Positions 1-7,845 of a stretch of DNA of 64,000 nucleotides are shown here, in pieces. The DNA is from Naasia sp. SYSU D00948 (lineage in GTDB: Bacteria; Actinomycetota; Actinomycetes; Actinomycetales; Microbacteriaceae), in NCBI RefSeq assembly GCF_017916515.1, contig NZ_JAFMTA010000001.1:992001-1056000 (forward strand), read 5' to 3'. The position numbers were made by a program, and so were the translations under genes. Positions within the stretch are counted from its first letter, which is position 1, and the number at the start of each line of letters is the position of its first letter. Below the pieces are notes generated by a model. That model searched no databases and had not been told where the DNA came from. It saw nothing but the letters and a program-made list of their open reading frames with translations.

Positions 1-482
1 TCGACGGACGCGGAGAGCGGCAGCAGCGGCCCCATCGAGTAGCGCAGGTCCTCGAGGGCGTCCTCGGCGAAGCGGCGGACGAGGGCCTGCTCGATCTGCG
101 TGAACGCGCGCTCCCGGGGGGCGACCCTGCCGGAGCCGCCGAGCATCCGGGAGATCCACCCCAGCACCGCGGTCGGCGGGAACTGGAGGACGCCGCGGGC
201 CGGCACTCCCTCGAGAGCGAGGAGCACCATGGCGCTCGTCTCCGGGAGCCGGTCGACGTACTCGTCGTAGGTCTGCAGGGTGGTCCCGGCGAGGGTCACG
301 CGGGAGACGACCCGCACCTTCGCCGTCAGCTGGGTTCCCCATTGACGGGCGAACGTCTCGTAGACGAGCTCCAGCATCCGCGACTGGTCCCGGCTGAGCG
401 CGGCCGGCCGGAAGAAGTCGTAGGGCTCGACCTCGGGCGCGGACCCGCGCACGCTCGCGCCCACCCTCTTCCGAACCCCCAC
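1..482 (-). CDS. fliM: Flagellar motor switch protein FliM, N-terminal part (cut by window edge)
   Basis: FliM is a C-ring component that binds phospho-CheY and sets the direction of motor rotation. The visible frame gives the family signature after a short basic leader: EPYDFFRPAALSRDQ, then a stretch on the pattern LELVYETFARQWGTQL, continuing through the FliM middle domain to the window edge. About 160 residues are present; the C-terminal domain is missing only because the window ends. The start is uncertain: the in-frame GTG at 482 is the first plausible codon after the motB stop and has no good ribosome binding site. The gene lies about 67 bp after motB in the same direction, with no fliL between them. 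Confidence 0.85.
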   Translation of the reverse strand, partial: MGVRKRVGASVRGSAPEVEPYDFFRPAALSRDQSRMLELVYETFARQWGTQLTAKVRVVSRVTLAGTTLQTYDEYVDRLPETSAMVLLALEGVPARGVLQFPPTAVLGWISRMLGGSGRVAPRERAFTQIEQALVRRFAEDALEDLRYSMGPLLPLSASV

Positions 483-549
483 GAGGGCATTATCCGGGGG
501 CGGCTGTCCGGGGCCCGCGATTGCGGAGGGTGTGTTCGAGCGACCGCTC

Positions 550-1449
550 CTAGTGGCCTCCCCCGGCGGTGCTGACCGTCTCGGCGCTGTGGCCCGGCGT
601 CTTCTCCTCGCCGTGGCCCGGCGTCTTCTCCTCGCCGCGACCGGAGTCCTCGCCGGCCTCGCCGGCGACGACGTCGGGGATGAGCGCGCTCACCGCCGGC
701 GACGAGGTCGGCCGCACGACGATGTCGACGCGCCGGTTCGCGTGGTCCGCCTGCGGCACCGCGAGCTGCGTGGGCCGGGTGGAGCCGTAGGACACCGCCG
801 AGATCTGCGGACCCTGCACGCCGCCGGACTCGACGAGGAAGCGCAGGACCGCGGTCGACCGGGCGGCGGACAGCTCCCAGTCGGTCGCGAAGGGCGCCGG
901 CGACCCGTGCGGGTCGGCGTGACCCTCGACCGTGATCTGATTCTGCAGCGGCGCGAGGACCGGCGCGATGCTGCGCAGGACGGCCTCGGCCTCGGGCTTC
1001 AGCACCGCGCTGTTGCCGTCGAAGAAGGTGTCCTCGCCGACGAGACCGACCGTGAGCCCGTCCACGTCGATGACCGCCTCGGCGGAGGCGTCCACACCGG
1101 CGCCGGCCAGCGCGTCGTCGATGCGCTGCTTGATGTCCTCGAGCTCGTGCACCTGCTGCTGTGCGAGCTGGAGCGGAGTGAAGCCCTCGCCCTGGTCGTC
1201 CACCATGTCCGCGGGAACGACGACGCCCTCGGCGGTGTCGACGGTCTCGCTCGCCGTCTGGCCGAAGCCCGTGGCGAGCGAGTTGGCGAGCTTCTCGAAC
1301 TTCGCCTGATCCACGGTCGACATCGCGTACAGCACGATGAAGAGGCACATCAGGACGGTGACCATGTCGGCGTAGGAGGTCATCCACCGCTCGTCCATGT
1401 GGAACTCGCCGCCGTGGCCCCCGCCACGGCGGCGCTTATGGCCGCTCAT
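550..1449 (-). CDS. motB: Flagellar motor stator protein MotB
   Basis: MotB pairs with MotA to form the ion-conducting stator and anchors it to peptidoglycan. The 299-aa product has a basic N-terminus, then one membrane helix containing the ion-carrying aspartate (SYADMVTVLMCLFIVLYAM, about residues 25-43). A linker follows, then an OmpA/MotB peptidoglycan-binding domain at about 130-250 (VEGHADPHGSP and ELSAARSTAVLRFL motifs). The start ATG overlaps the motA stop by 4 nt, so translation is coupled. The extreme C-terminus carries a duplicated GHGEEKTP peptide from a 24-bp tandem repeat. Whether the motor uses protons or sodium cannot be read from the sequence. Confidence 0.95.
   Translation of the reverse strand: MSGHKRRRGGGHGGEFHMDERWMTSYADMVTVLMCLFIVLYAMSTVDQAKFEKLANSLATGFGQTASETVDTAEGVVVPADMVDDQGEGFTPLQLAQQQVHELEDIKQRIDDALAGAGVDASAEAVIDVDGLTVGLVGEDTFFDGNSAVLKPEAEAVLRSIAPVLAPLQNQITVEGHADPHGSPAPFATDWELSAARSTAVLRFLVESGGVQGPQISAVSYGSTRPTQLAVPQADHANRRVDIVVRPTSSPAVSALIPDVVAGEAGEDSGRGEEKTPGHGEEKTPGHSAETVSTAGGGH
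589..636. repeat. 24-bp perfect tandem duplication in the 3' end of motB
   Basis: The unit starting GTGGCCCGGCGTCTTCTC occurs twice back to back (589-612 and 613-636). It stays in frame and duplicates the peptide KTPGHGEE in the MotB tail, after the OmpA-like domain. It probably arose by slippage and is a likely site of length variation between strains. Confidence 0.9.
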
Positions 1450-2243
1450 GCCGCCTGCTCGGCCTTCTCCGGCTTCGCCGCCCTGCCCTTGCCCTGCTGG
1501 TGCTCGGGGACGAGGGCGAGCAGCCGCTCACCGAGGAGGCGAGGCTGGCTGCCGGCCTGGAGCGCCATGACGCCCTCGATGAGGATCGTCATCTGCTCGG
1601 ACTCGAGGTCCGTGAGCTTGCCGAGCCGGCCGCCGATCGGCAGCCAGAGGAAGTTCGCGGACAGCACGCCCCAGAGCGTGGCGACGAAGGCGGCGGCGAT
1701 GGCGTGGCCCAGTGTCTCCGGGTTCGACAGCTGCTCGAGCACGTGCGTCAGCGAGACGACCGTGCCGATGATGCCGATGGTCGGCGCGAACCCGCCCAGG
1801 GAGTTGAAGAACTTGGCGGCGTGACGGCCGCTCCGCTCCCTCGTGGCGGCCTCGTCCTCCATCATGATCCGGAGGTCGTCCGCGTCCACCCCGTCGGCGA
1901 TGTTCTGGAGGGCGCGCTTCAGGAACGGGTCCTTGATGTTCTCGGACTCGGCCTCCAGCGCGAGGAGGCCGTTGCGGCGCGCGACCTCGGCGAGCTCGAC
2001 GACCTGGTCGATGACGGCGCGAGGCGGCGTCACCTTGCCGAGGAACGCGCGGGGCAGCGCCTTGAGGGCCTGGATCGCGTCGGGGAGCGTCGTGCTGGCG
2101 ATGCCGACGGCGAACGTCGCGCCGAACACGAGGATCATCGGGGCCGGCAGGATGAGGGCCGCCGGGCTCGCGCCCTCGAGGAAGATCATCGCGAGGAGGG
2201 CACCGAACGCGAGGACGATGCCGAGAAGGGTGGCGGGATCCAC
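1446..2243 (-). CDS. motA: Flagellar motor stator protein MotA
   Basis: This is the ion-channel partner of MotB in the inner membrane. The 265-aa protein has the MotA/TolQ/ExbB layout: two N-terminal membrane helices (about 5-22 and 30-50), then a cytoplasmic loop containing RNGLLALE, which holds the conserved Arg and Glu that contact FliG. Two C-terminal helices at about 150-215 follow, with the PTIGIIGTVVSLTHVL motif. The start overlaps the stop of the upstream flbD-like gene by one base, and the end overlaps the motB start. The lysine-rich tail after residue 245 is variable in the family. Confidence 0.95.
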   Translation of the reverse strand: MDPATLLGIVLAFGALLAMIFLEGASPAALILPAPMILVFGATFAVGIASTTLPDAIQALKALPRAFLGKVTPPRAVIDQVVELAEVARRNGLLALEAESENIKDPFLKRALQNIADGVDADDLRIMMEDEAATRERSGRHAAKFFNSLGGFAPTIGIIGTVVSLTHVLEQLSNPETLGHAIAAAFVATLWGVLSANFLWLPIGGRLGKLTDLESEQMTILIEGVMALQAGSQPRLLGERLLALVPEHQQGKGRAAKPEKAEQAA

Positions 2244-2527
2244 TAGCGCACGCCCTTCCGGGCCCTGGTCGTGACGCGGTCCCCCTCGACGACGCCGAGC
2301 TGCGCCCGGCGGGGCTCACCGGACTCCTCCGTGAAGCTCGAGGCCAGGGCGATCACGCGGGCGCGGTACCGCGCGATGAGGTCGATGATCTCGTCGACGG
2401 ACTCGCGGACGATGAAGGTCGTCCCGTCCACGAGCACGACGCTCGTGTCCGGGCTCGCCTGGATCCGCTCGATCAGGTCCGGGTTGACGGCGAACGTGCT
2501 CTCGTTGAGGCGCGTCAGCACGATCAT
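2243..2527 (-). CDS. FlbD family flagellar protein
   Basis: This small 94-aa protein begins IVLTRLNESTFAVNPDLIE, the hallmark of the FlbD/swarming-motility family, which sits between hook and stator genes in many Gram-positive flagellar operons. Its biochemical role is not established. The family core (about 60 residues, ending near EIIDLIARYR) is complete, followed by a basic, probably disordered tail. The ATG at 2527 is preferred over the one at 2539 because a GGGGGA ribosome binding site sits 4-5 nt upstream of it and the family starts there. It leads the run into motA. Confidence 0.85.
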   Translation of the reverse strand: MIVLTRLNESTFAVNPDLIERIQASPDTSVVLVDGTTFIVRESVDEIIDLIARYRARVIALASSFTEESGEPRRAQLGVVEGDRVTTRARKGVR

Positions 2528-2595
2528 GAGTTCCCCCATCCATGGGCGTCACCGCAGCCCCGTCCGTGGGGTCGCGAAAGTCGTGACGAAGGGAA

Positions 2596-2621
2596 CAATC
2601 GGCACGCACGCGAGCCGTGTA
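2596..2621 (-). promoter_or_regulatory. Candidate sigma-28 promoter for the flbD-motA-motB-fliM run
   Basis: On the minus strand, TACACGGC, a 10-nt spacer and GCCGATTG lie about 65 nt before the flbD start. This resembles the sigma-28 architecture (TAAAGTTT-N11-GCCGATAA), with one base short in the spacer and one -10 mismatch compared with the better sites upstream of flgB and fliC. It is inferred from motif and position only. Confidence 0.45.
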
Positions 2622-2691
2622 AGGACGCCCGGATACCCCTTTAGTGGGCACTCCCCGTGACGACACGCCGAGAGCGCACCGGGTACCCGCC

Positions 2692-3648
2692 TCAGGGACG
2701 CTTGATGGACGAGACCGTGAACGGCTCCACCGGGTCCCCGCCCCGCTGGTCGAACTGGCTGTTCACGACGAGGAGGCGGCCTCGGTCGAGAGCCGCGGTC
2801 GTCGGGAAGCGGAACGTCGGGTCGGTCGTCTCCGAGACGACCCGGCCCTCGGTGAACCGGCCCTCCAGCCGGACCTCCGTGATGACGCCGGCGCTGTTGC
2901 GCACCACGTACAGCGTCCGGCCGCCCTTCAGCTCGAGCCCGTCACCGGCGACCACGGTCGCGCCGTCCAGGTCGATCGGCTGCACGGACGCGTCGGCCGT
3001 CGAGACGCGGAGGAGGGTTCCCGTGTCGCTCTGCACCACGATGAGGTAGCGCCCGTCGCGGGTCGCCACGATGCCGTTCGCGTTGAACTGCCCGGCGGGG
3101 TCGACGCCCGCGAAGCTCGCGAAGACCTCCAGCTCGCCGCCCTCCGCGACCGCGTCCTCCGGGATCCGGTAGACGACGTCCCGCGGCGAGTCCGTGACGT
3201 AGACGTCCCCGTCGCGCGTCACGGCGATGTCGTTGAGGAAGGCGGGGCCGCCCTCGGGGACGGTGTGGCTCGCGAGGAGCTCGCCGGAGTCGCGCTCGTA
3301 CACGAAGACGGTCCCGGTGGCGCCGCCGGCGACGATGAGCAGGTCCTCGGTGGCCTCGATGCCGACGGCCGTCGTGCGGCCGTCCTCGCCGCCCGGGAGG
3401 AAGACCTCGACCGAGTCGGTGTCCCGGACCTCGCCGCGGAACACGTCGCCGGTGCTCGTGCTCGTGACGTAGAAGTACCGGCCGAAGGTGTCGATCCCCT
3501 CCGGGAAGACGTCGGTGCCCGGGAGCGGGTACTCGAGCGTGCGGGAGCCCCTGCCCCGGTTCCCGTCGCCGGCGTAGGCCGGGGAGGCGGACAGTACGAG
3601 AAGCAGGGCGATCGCGCCGACGGCGGCTCGAACAGCGGTTCTCGACAT
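2692..3648 (-). CDS. Secreted beta-propeller protein (SMP-30/NHL-like) inside the flagellar cluster
   Basis: The 318-aa product has a clear Sec signal peptide (basic start, hydrophobic core to about residue 26, cut after AYA). It then has repeated blades of the kind found in SMP-30/gluconolactonase, NHL and ScyD-like propellers, for example FLNDIAVTRDGDVYVTDSP and FNANGIVATRDGRYLIVVQ. No catalytic residues can be assigned, and the ligand is unknown. It separates flgE from flbD but has its own spacing on both sides (over 100 bp each), so it is probably transcribed on its own. No flagellar role is known for such proteins; it may be an insertion into the locus. Confidence 0.75.
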   Translation of the reverse strand: MSRTAVRAAVGAIALLLVLSASPAYAGDGNRGRGSRTLEYPLPGTDVFPEGIDTFGRYFYVTSTSTGDVFRGEVRDTDSVEVFLPGGEDGRTTAVGIEATEDLLIVAGGATGTVFVYERDSGELLASHTVPEGGPAFLNDIAVTRDGDVYVTDSPRDVVYRIPEDAVAEGGELEVFASFAGVDPAGQFNANGIVATRDGRYLIVVQSDTGTLLRVSTADASVQPIDLDGATVVAGDGLELKGGRTLYVVRNSAGVITEVRLEGRFTEGRVVSETTDPTFRFPTTAALDRGRLLVVNSQFDQRGGDPVEPFTVSSIKRP

Positions 3649-3704
3649 CGGTCCTCCTGCTCGATCCGGCAGTCCGCCCCGGGCGGGCGCTCAGGGGCAC
3701 CGTA

Positions 3705-3738
3705 GGACGGGGCGGCCGCGAGTTCAAGACCGCCGTCC
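3705..3738 (-). terminator. Possible terminator after flgE
   Basis: An imperfect hairpin (GGACGG and CCGTCC arms extended by a GC-rich bulged stem, 14-16 nt loop) lies just past the flgE stop at the end of the long flgB operon. No T-tract follows, which is common in high-GC actinobacteria. Confidence 0.35.
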
Positions 3739-3756
3739 ACGAGGTGGGAGCAGGGC

Positions 3757-4932
3757 CTAGCGCTTCAGGTTGGTGAGCTCCTGCAGCACCTCGTCGGAGG
3801 TCGTGATGATCCGGGCGTTCGCCTGGAATCCCCGCTGCGCGACGATGAGGTTGGTGAACTCCTGGGAGAGATCCACGTTGCTCATCTCGAGCGCCCCGCC
3901 CGCCAGGGAGCCGAAGCCGTCCGAGCCCGCGACCCCGAGCACCGGGTCGCCCGAGTTGACGGACGCCCGGTAGGAGGAGCCTCCCGCCTTCTCGAGGGCG
4001 CTCGGGTTGGTGAACGTGGCGAGCGCGAGGCGCGCGAGCGGCTCGGTGGCACCGTTGCTGAAGGATCCGACGAGGGTGCCGTCCGAGGAGATGTTGAACG
4101 ACTGGAGGCTTCCTGCCGGCTGGCCGTCCTGGCGCACGATGCCCACGGTCTTGAGCTGGGCGAAGCCCGTGACGCCCGTGAGGTCGAGCGCGACGGAGCC
4201 GATCGTCAGGCTGGTGTCGCCGCCGGCGATCCCCCCGGCGAACGTCAGGTTCCCGGTCGCGGAGTCGGTGCCGTCGGTGCCCGACATGTCCCAGCTGCCG
4301 TCTTCCGCGTTGAACGTGAACGTCAGCGAGAGCGTGCGCGCGTTTCCGACCTCGTCGTAGACCTGGACGTCGCGCTTGACCTCGGCGCCGTCGGCGGAGT
4401 CGGACGGGAGATTGCCGGAGACCGCGGCGAGGTTGGTCTGCTTCGCCGGGCTCACCGTGCCGAGCGGGATGAGGATGGGCCCCACCACGCCGCCCGGGGC
4501 GATCTCGCCGTTCACGGCGGTCCAGCCCTGGAGGAGGGCGCCGTCCGCCGTCGTGAGCCGGCCCAGGGAATCCCAGTTGAAGGATCCGGCCCGCGTGTAG
4601 AGCCGCTCGCCCCCGGACTGAGCGACGAAGTACCCGTCGCCCGAGATCATCATGTCGGTGTTGCGGCCCGTGGACTGCGTCGATCCCTGGGTGAGGTTCG
4701 TGCTGATGCCCGCGACCTGGACGCCGAGCCCCACCTGGGACGGGTTCGTTCCGCCCGCGTCCGGGGTCGCGAGGCTGGCGCCGGTCATCAGCTGCGAGAG
4801 CGTGTCCTGGAAGACCACGGACGAGGCCTTGAACGCGGTGGTGTTGACGTTCGCGATGTTGTTGCCCGTGACATCGAGCATCGTCTGGTGGGCGCGGAGT
4901 CCGGAGATCCCGGAGTAGAGGGAGCGGAGCAT
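3757..4932 (-). CDS. flgE: Flagellar hook protein FlgE
   Basis: FlgE polymerises into the flagellar hook. The 391-aa protein starts MLRSLYSGISGLRAHQTMLD and contains the N-terminal rod/hook motif NNIANVNTTAFK. The FlgE central domain (VYDEVGNARTLSLTF) lies near 190-205. The C-terminus has SNVDLSQEFTNLIVAQRGFQANARI, the paired helix needed for assembly. Its length is typical for Gram-positive hook proteins. It is the last gene of the flgB-to-flgE run, 29 bp after flgD. Confidence 0.95.
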   Translation of the reverse strand: MLRSLYSGISGLRAHQTMLDVTGNNIANVNTTAFKASSVVFQDTLSQLMTGASLATPDAGGTNPSQVGLGVQVAGISTNLTQGSTQSTGRNTDMMISGDGYFVAQSGGERLYTRAGSFNWDSLGRLTTADGALLQGWTAVNGEIAPGGVVGPILIPLGTVSPAKQTNLAAVSGNLPSDSADGAEVKRDVQVYDEVGNARTLSLTFTFNAEDGSWDMSGTDGTDSATGNLTFAGGIAGGDTSLTIGSVALDLTGVTGFAQLKTVGIVRQDGQPAGSLQSFNISSDGTLVGSFSNGATEPLARLALATFTNPSALEKAGGSSYRASVNSGDPVLGVAGSDGFGSLAGGALEMSNVDLSQEFTNLIVAQRGFQANARIITTSDEVLQELTNLKR

Positions 4933-4961
4933 GGCGTGAAGGCCTTTCTTCTAGGAGGACG

Positions 4962-5381
4962 TCAGGACGCGGACGGGGTGGCGATCGTGGTGAGCTTCGA
5001 CAGCTCGACCGCCGCGTCGCCGACGGTGACCGTCGGCCGGGCGCCGGCGAACGAGACGCTGGAGGCGACGCCGCTCACGGTCGTGCCGTCCGCTGCGGTG
5101 TAGGAGACCCGGGTGCCGATGATGGACGCCGCGGCGATGCGCTGCTGCAGGTCGTACCCGTCCTGCGTCAGCGTCGCGAGGTTCGTGAGCTGCTCCATCG
5201 ACGCGAGCGACGCGGTCTGCTGGATCATGCCGTTGGTGTCGAGGGGCGAGCTCGGGTCCTGGTTGCGCAGCTGCGTCACGAGGAGCGAGAGGAACATCTC
5301 GCCGTCCATCGTCTGCTTGGGGGTTCGGGTGGCCGTTCCCGCGTAGAGCGAGGTTCCTGCGGCGCTCACGGCGTCGGTCAT
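4962..5381 (-). CDS. flgD: Hook-capping scaffold protein FlgD (short form)
   Basis: FlgD caps the growing hook so that FlgE subunits can be added. At 139 aa this is the short Gram-positive form: the conserved N-terminal segment (MFLSLLVTQLRNQDPSSPLD, residues 29-48, then SLASMEQLTNL) is intact, but the tudor/Ig-like C-terminal half of enterobacterial FlgD is reduced to about 45 residues. The gene lies 12 bp after fliK and 29 bp before flgE, which fits its role. Confidence 0.92.
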   Translation of the reverse strand: MTDAVSAAGTSLYAGTATRTPKQTMDGEMFLSLLVTQLRNQDPSSPLDTNGMIQQTASLASMEQLTNLATLTQDGYDLQQRIAAASIIGTRVSYTAADGTTVSGVASSVSFAGARPTVTVGDAAVELSKLTTIATPSAS

Positions 5382-5393
5382 CTTCTCTCCTGC

Positions 5394-6743
5394 CTAGGCC
5401 AGTACATCGAGGACGGATCGGGGGTCGGCCGAGCGCACCGCGCGCGGGCCGGAGGGCACGGGAGCCGGCACGGTGAACGCTTGGAGGGTGCGCTCCGGCT
5501 GCTGCTCCCGGCGCTCGTCGCGGGAACCGGCGCCGGAGTCCCCGGCGCCCAGCCCGACGCTGGTCCCCGCGCCCGACTGCGCGAGGTCGCGCCGCAGGTC
5601 GGGGAGGATCGCCTTGAGCGCGTCCCGGGCCTGGTCGGTGGGCGCGAAGAGCTCGACGGTCATGCCGTCCGCCGTGACCTGGGCGCGGACGGTGACGGGA
5701 CCGAGGTTCTCCGGAGCGACCCGGACCGTGATGATGTGCTCGCCCGGCGCGGCGGCCTGCAGGTCCAGGATCGGCGCGGCGAGCTGCTGCGGCAGCGGCG
5801 GGGGCGCAGCGGCAGGCGCGGGCGGGGGTGCGGCGACCGGGGCGGGCGCTGGGGTCGCGGGACCGGTGGGGGCCGGGATTCCGGCGACGGGAGCGGCGTC
5901 CGGCGGCAGGGCGGGCGGGGCCGTCGTGGCCGGGACCTGCGCGGCGGCTGCGTTCTGCGGGTCCGGGCGACCGGCAGCGTCGAGCGCGGCGGCAGCGGGC
6001 GGGAGCCCGGCTCCGGCGGTCAGGATGTCGCCGTCCCGCGCGTGGAGAGCCGGAGCGCCGAGGCGGGCGGCGGGCTGAGCAGCGGGTGCGTTCGGCGCCG
6101 GAGCCGCCGGTGCGCTGGTTCCGGCCGCCGCTGTCGTGCCGGGCGTGGTGAACCCGGATTCGGCGACCGTCGGCGCGTCGGCAGCGGCCAGGACGACTGC
6201 CCCATCATCGACGGCCGCGCCGGCGTCCGGAAGCTCCCCTGCAGCGGCCGTGCCGGCGCCTCGCAGTGCGGAGACGGGGATGGCGGGGACCGGTGCGGCG
6301 GGAGTGACCGATGCGGCCTCGGGAGCGGATGCCGCTCCCGACGCGAACCATCCTCCGGACGCCGTGGCAGTCGCGTCCGCACTCGGAGTGGAAGCGGCGA
6401 CTGCTGCCGCTCCGGTCGGTACCGCGCCGACGGCCGACGCGCCCTCTGCCGGAACGGGAGCACCCGCCGGCGCGTGCGCGGCGACGAGGAACGGCAGGGC
6501 GGCGGGCAGGACGGCTCCGGCCGACCGCAGATCGCCCGGGGCGTCGGGAGACGCGCCGGCATCCGTGTCGACGGGCTCCTCCGGAGGGCGCCCCCCGGCG
6601 CCCGATTCTGCCGGCGTGCGCCCGACGGCCTCCTCGAGCGCGGCGCCGAACCCGGCCGCCGACTTCCCCGGCGAGGCGGATCCGGTGCCGGGCCGGGACG
6701 CGACGGCTGCGGCGGAGGGAGCCGCGACCGGTACCGGGCTCAT
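5394..6743 (-). CDS. fliK: Flagellar hook-length control protein FliK
   Basis: FliK measures hook length and triggers the switch to filament export. The 449-aa product has a roughly 320-residue Ala/Pro-rich low-complexity N-terminal region, as expected of a molecular ruler. The conserved C-terminal Flg_hook domain follows (ITVRVAPENLGPVTVRAQV, then MTVELFAPTDQARDAL). The ATG at 6743 overlaps the stop of the upstream NlpC/P60 gene (ATGA), which settles the start; open frame upstream of this is a shadow of that gene. The next gene, flgD, is 12 bp away. Confidence 0.9.
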   Translation of the reverse strand: MSPVPVAAPSAAAVASRPGTGSASPGKSAAGFGAALEEAVGRTPAESGAGGRPPEEPVDTDAGASPDAPGDLRSAGAVLPAALPFLVAAHAPAGAPVPAEGASAVGAVPTGAAAVAASTPSADATATASGGWFASGAASAPEAASVTPAAPVPAIPVSALRGAGTAAAGELPDAGAAVDDGAVVLAAADAPTVAESGFTTPGTTAAAGTSAPAAPAPNAPAAQPAARLGAPALHARDGDILTAGAGLPPAAAALDAAGRPDPQNAAAAQVPATTAPPALPPDAAPVAGIPAPTGPATPAPAPVAAPPPAPAAAPPPLPQQLAAPILDLQAAAPGEHIITVRVAPENLGPVTVRAQVTADGMTVELFAPTDQARDALKAILPDLRRDLAQSGAGTSVGLGAGDSGAGSRDERREQQPERTLQAFTVPAPVPSGPRAVRSADPRSVLDVLA

Positions 6744-7420
6744 GCGAGGCTCCCCGAGAGGAGGGCGGCGCGGGCGGCCATCAGCTGCTGCGCGGTGGAC
6801 GAGCTGACGGACGTCCCTCCCCCGAGCAGGGCGGAGAGGGAGTCCAGCGAGGACGTGCCCCCGCCGAGCAGCGACGCCGGCGCCGGCGCCGCCTCGGCCG
6901 GGACGACGCGGCGGATCGTCGTGATCCCCTCCTCGCCGACCCACAGCTTCTGGACGGACACCGTCCGCCCCTCGTAGGGCGCGTGGATCACGGTGTTGTC
7001 GCCGAGGTAGATGGCGATGTGGTCGCCGCCTTCGAGGACGAGGAGGTCGCCGGGCCGCGCCTCGGCGAGGGAGGGCACCTCCGTCCCGATGTCCTCCTGG
7101 TCGCGGACGAGACGCGGGACGTCGATGCCGAGGTCGGCGAAGACGCGCTGGACGAGCCCCGAGCAGTCGATGCCGCTCGACGAGGTCCCGCCGAGGACGT
7201 AGGGGACGCCGAGGTACTTGTGGGCGGCTGCTGCGACGTCCGCGCCGCTGACGCTGCCGTCCCCGAGCAGCGCCGAGGTTCCGGTCGCCGCCTCGAGCGC
7301 CTCCGCGAACGAGGTCGCGCTCGTGCCCGCCGCGGGAGTCGCCGGCGTCCCCTCGAGACGCGAGACGATCTCGGCGATGCGGGACTGGACCGCCTCGACA
7401 GAGGCGGGGATCGCGGTCAT
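6740..7420 (-). CDS. NlpC/P60 peptidoglycan hydrolase of the flagellar cluster
   Basis: The 226-aa protein has an NlpC/P60 domain at about residues 60-170. The catalytic cysteine is in DCSGLVQRVF, the histidine in GGDHIAIYLG, and the third polar residue in TVIHAP. It therefore probably cuts stem peptides of peptidoglycan. There is no signal peptide, so export through the flagellar secretion system is likely. Its place between fliJ and fliK, overlapping both by 4 nt, suggests it opens the cell wall for the rod, a job done by FlgJ in Gram-negative bacteria. A Ser/Gly-rich tail follows the domain. Confidence 0.85.
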   Translation of the reverse strand: MTAIPASVEAVQSRIAEIVSRLEGTPATPAAGTSATSFAEALEAATGTSALLGDGSVSGADVAAAAHKYLGVPYVLGGTSSSGIDCSGLVQRVFADLGIDVPRLVRDQEDIGTEVPSLAEARPGDLLVLEGGDHIAIYLGDNTVIHAPYEGRTVSVQKLWVGEEGITTIRRVVPAEAAPAPASLLGGGTSSLDSLSALLGGGTSVSSSTAQQLMAARAALLSGSLA

Positions 7421-7845
7421 CGGTCCTCCCCGGGGTTCCGCCTCGCGGGACGGCCCGCCAGCTCGTCGAGCACGGCCTGCTCGCCGCGCAGCTCGGCCGC
7501 AATCTGGGCCTCCGCGTGCCGGGTCTCCAGCTTCTCGAGGGCGATGCGCGCGGCACGCGCCTTCTCGTGAGCGGCGGCGGCGCGATCCACCTCGGCCTCG
7601 TGCTCGACCTGGAGCGAGCGGAGGTCCGCCAGCATGCTCGAGGTGGATGCGCGGGCGGCGGCGATGGCGTGGAGGGCCTCGATGGAGCCGGCCTCCTCGG
7701 GGTGCTCGAGCATCGCCTCGCGGACGCCGGTGCGCTGGGCGGCGAGCTCCGAGGCGCGCGAGCGCGCACGGAGGAGGGCTCCGGCGGCCTGGTCCTCCTG
7801 GCGCCGGCGGAGCCGCAGGAGCCCGGCCAGGGAGAAGTCAGCCAT
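7417..7845 (-). CDS. fliJ: Flagellar export protein FliJ
   Basis: FliJ is the coiled-coil stalk of the flagellar export ATPase. The 142-aa product is predicted to be almost all helical and highly charged, with a family-like start (FSLAGLLRLRRRQEDQAAG) and the length of FliJ. Sequence identity within this family is low, so the call rests mainly on the position directly after fliI (8-bp overlap) and on the coiled-coil character. It overlaps the NlpC/P60 gene start by 4 nt. Confidence 0.82.
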   Translation of the reverse strand: MADFSLAGLLRLRRRQEDQAAGALLRARSRASELAAQRTGVREAMLEHPEEAGSIEALHAIAAARASTSSMLADLRSLQVEHEAEVDRAAAAHEKARAARIALEKLETRHAEAQIAAELRGEQAVLDELAGRPARRNPGEDR

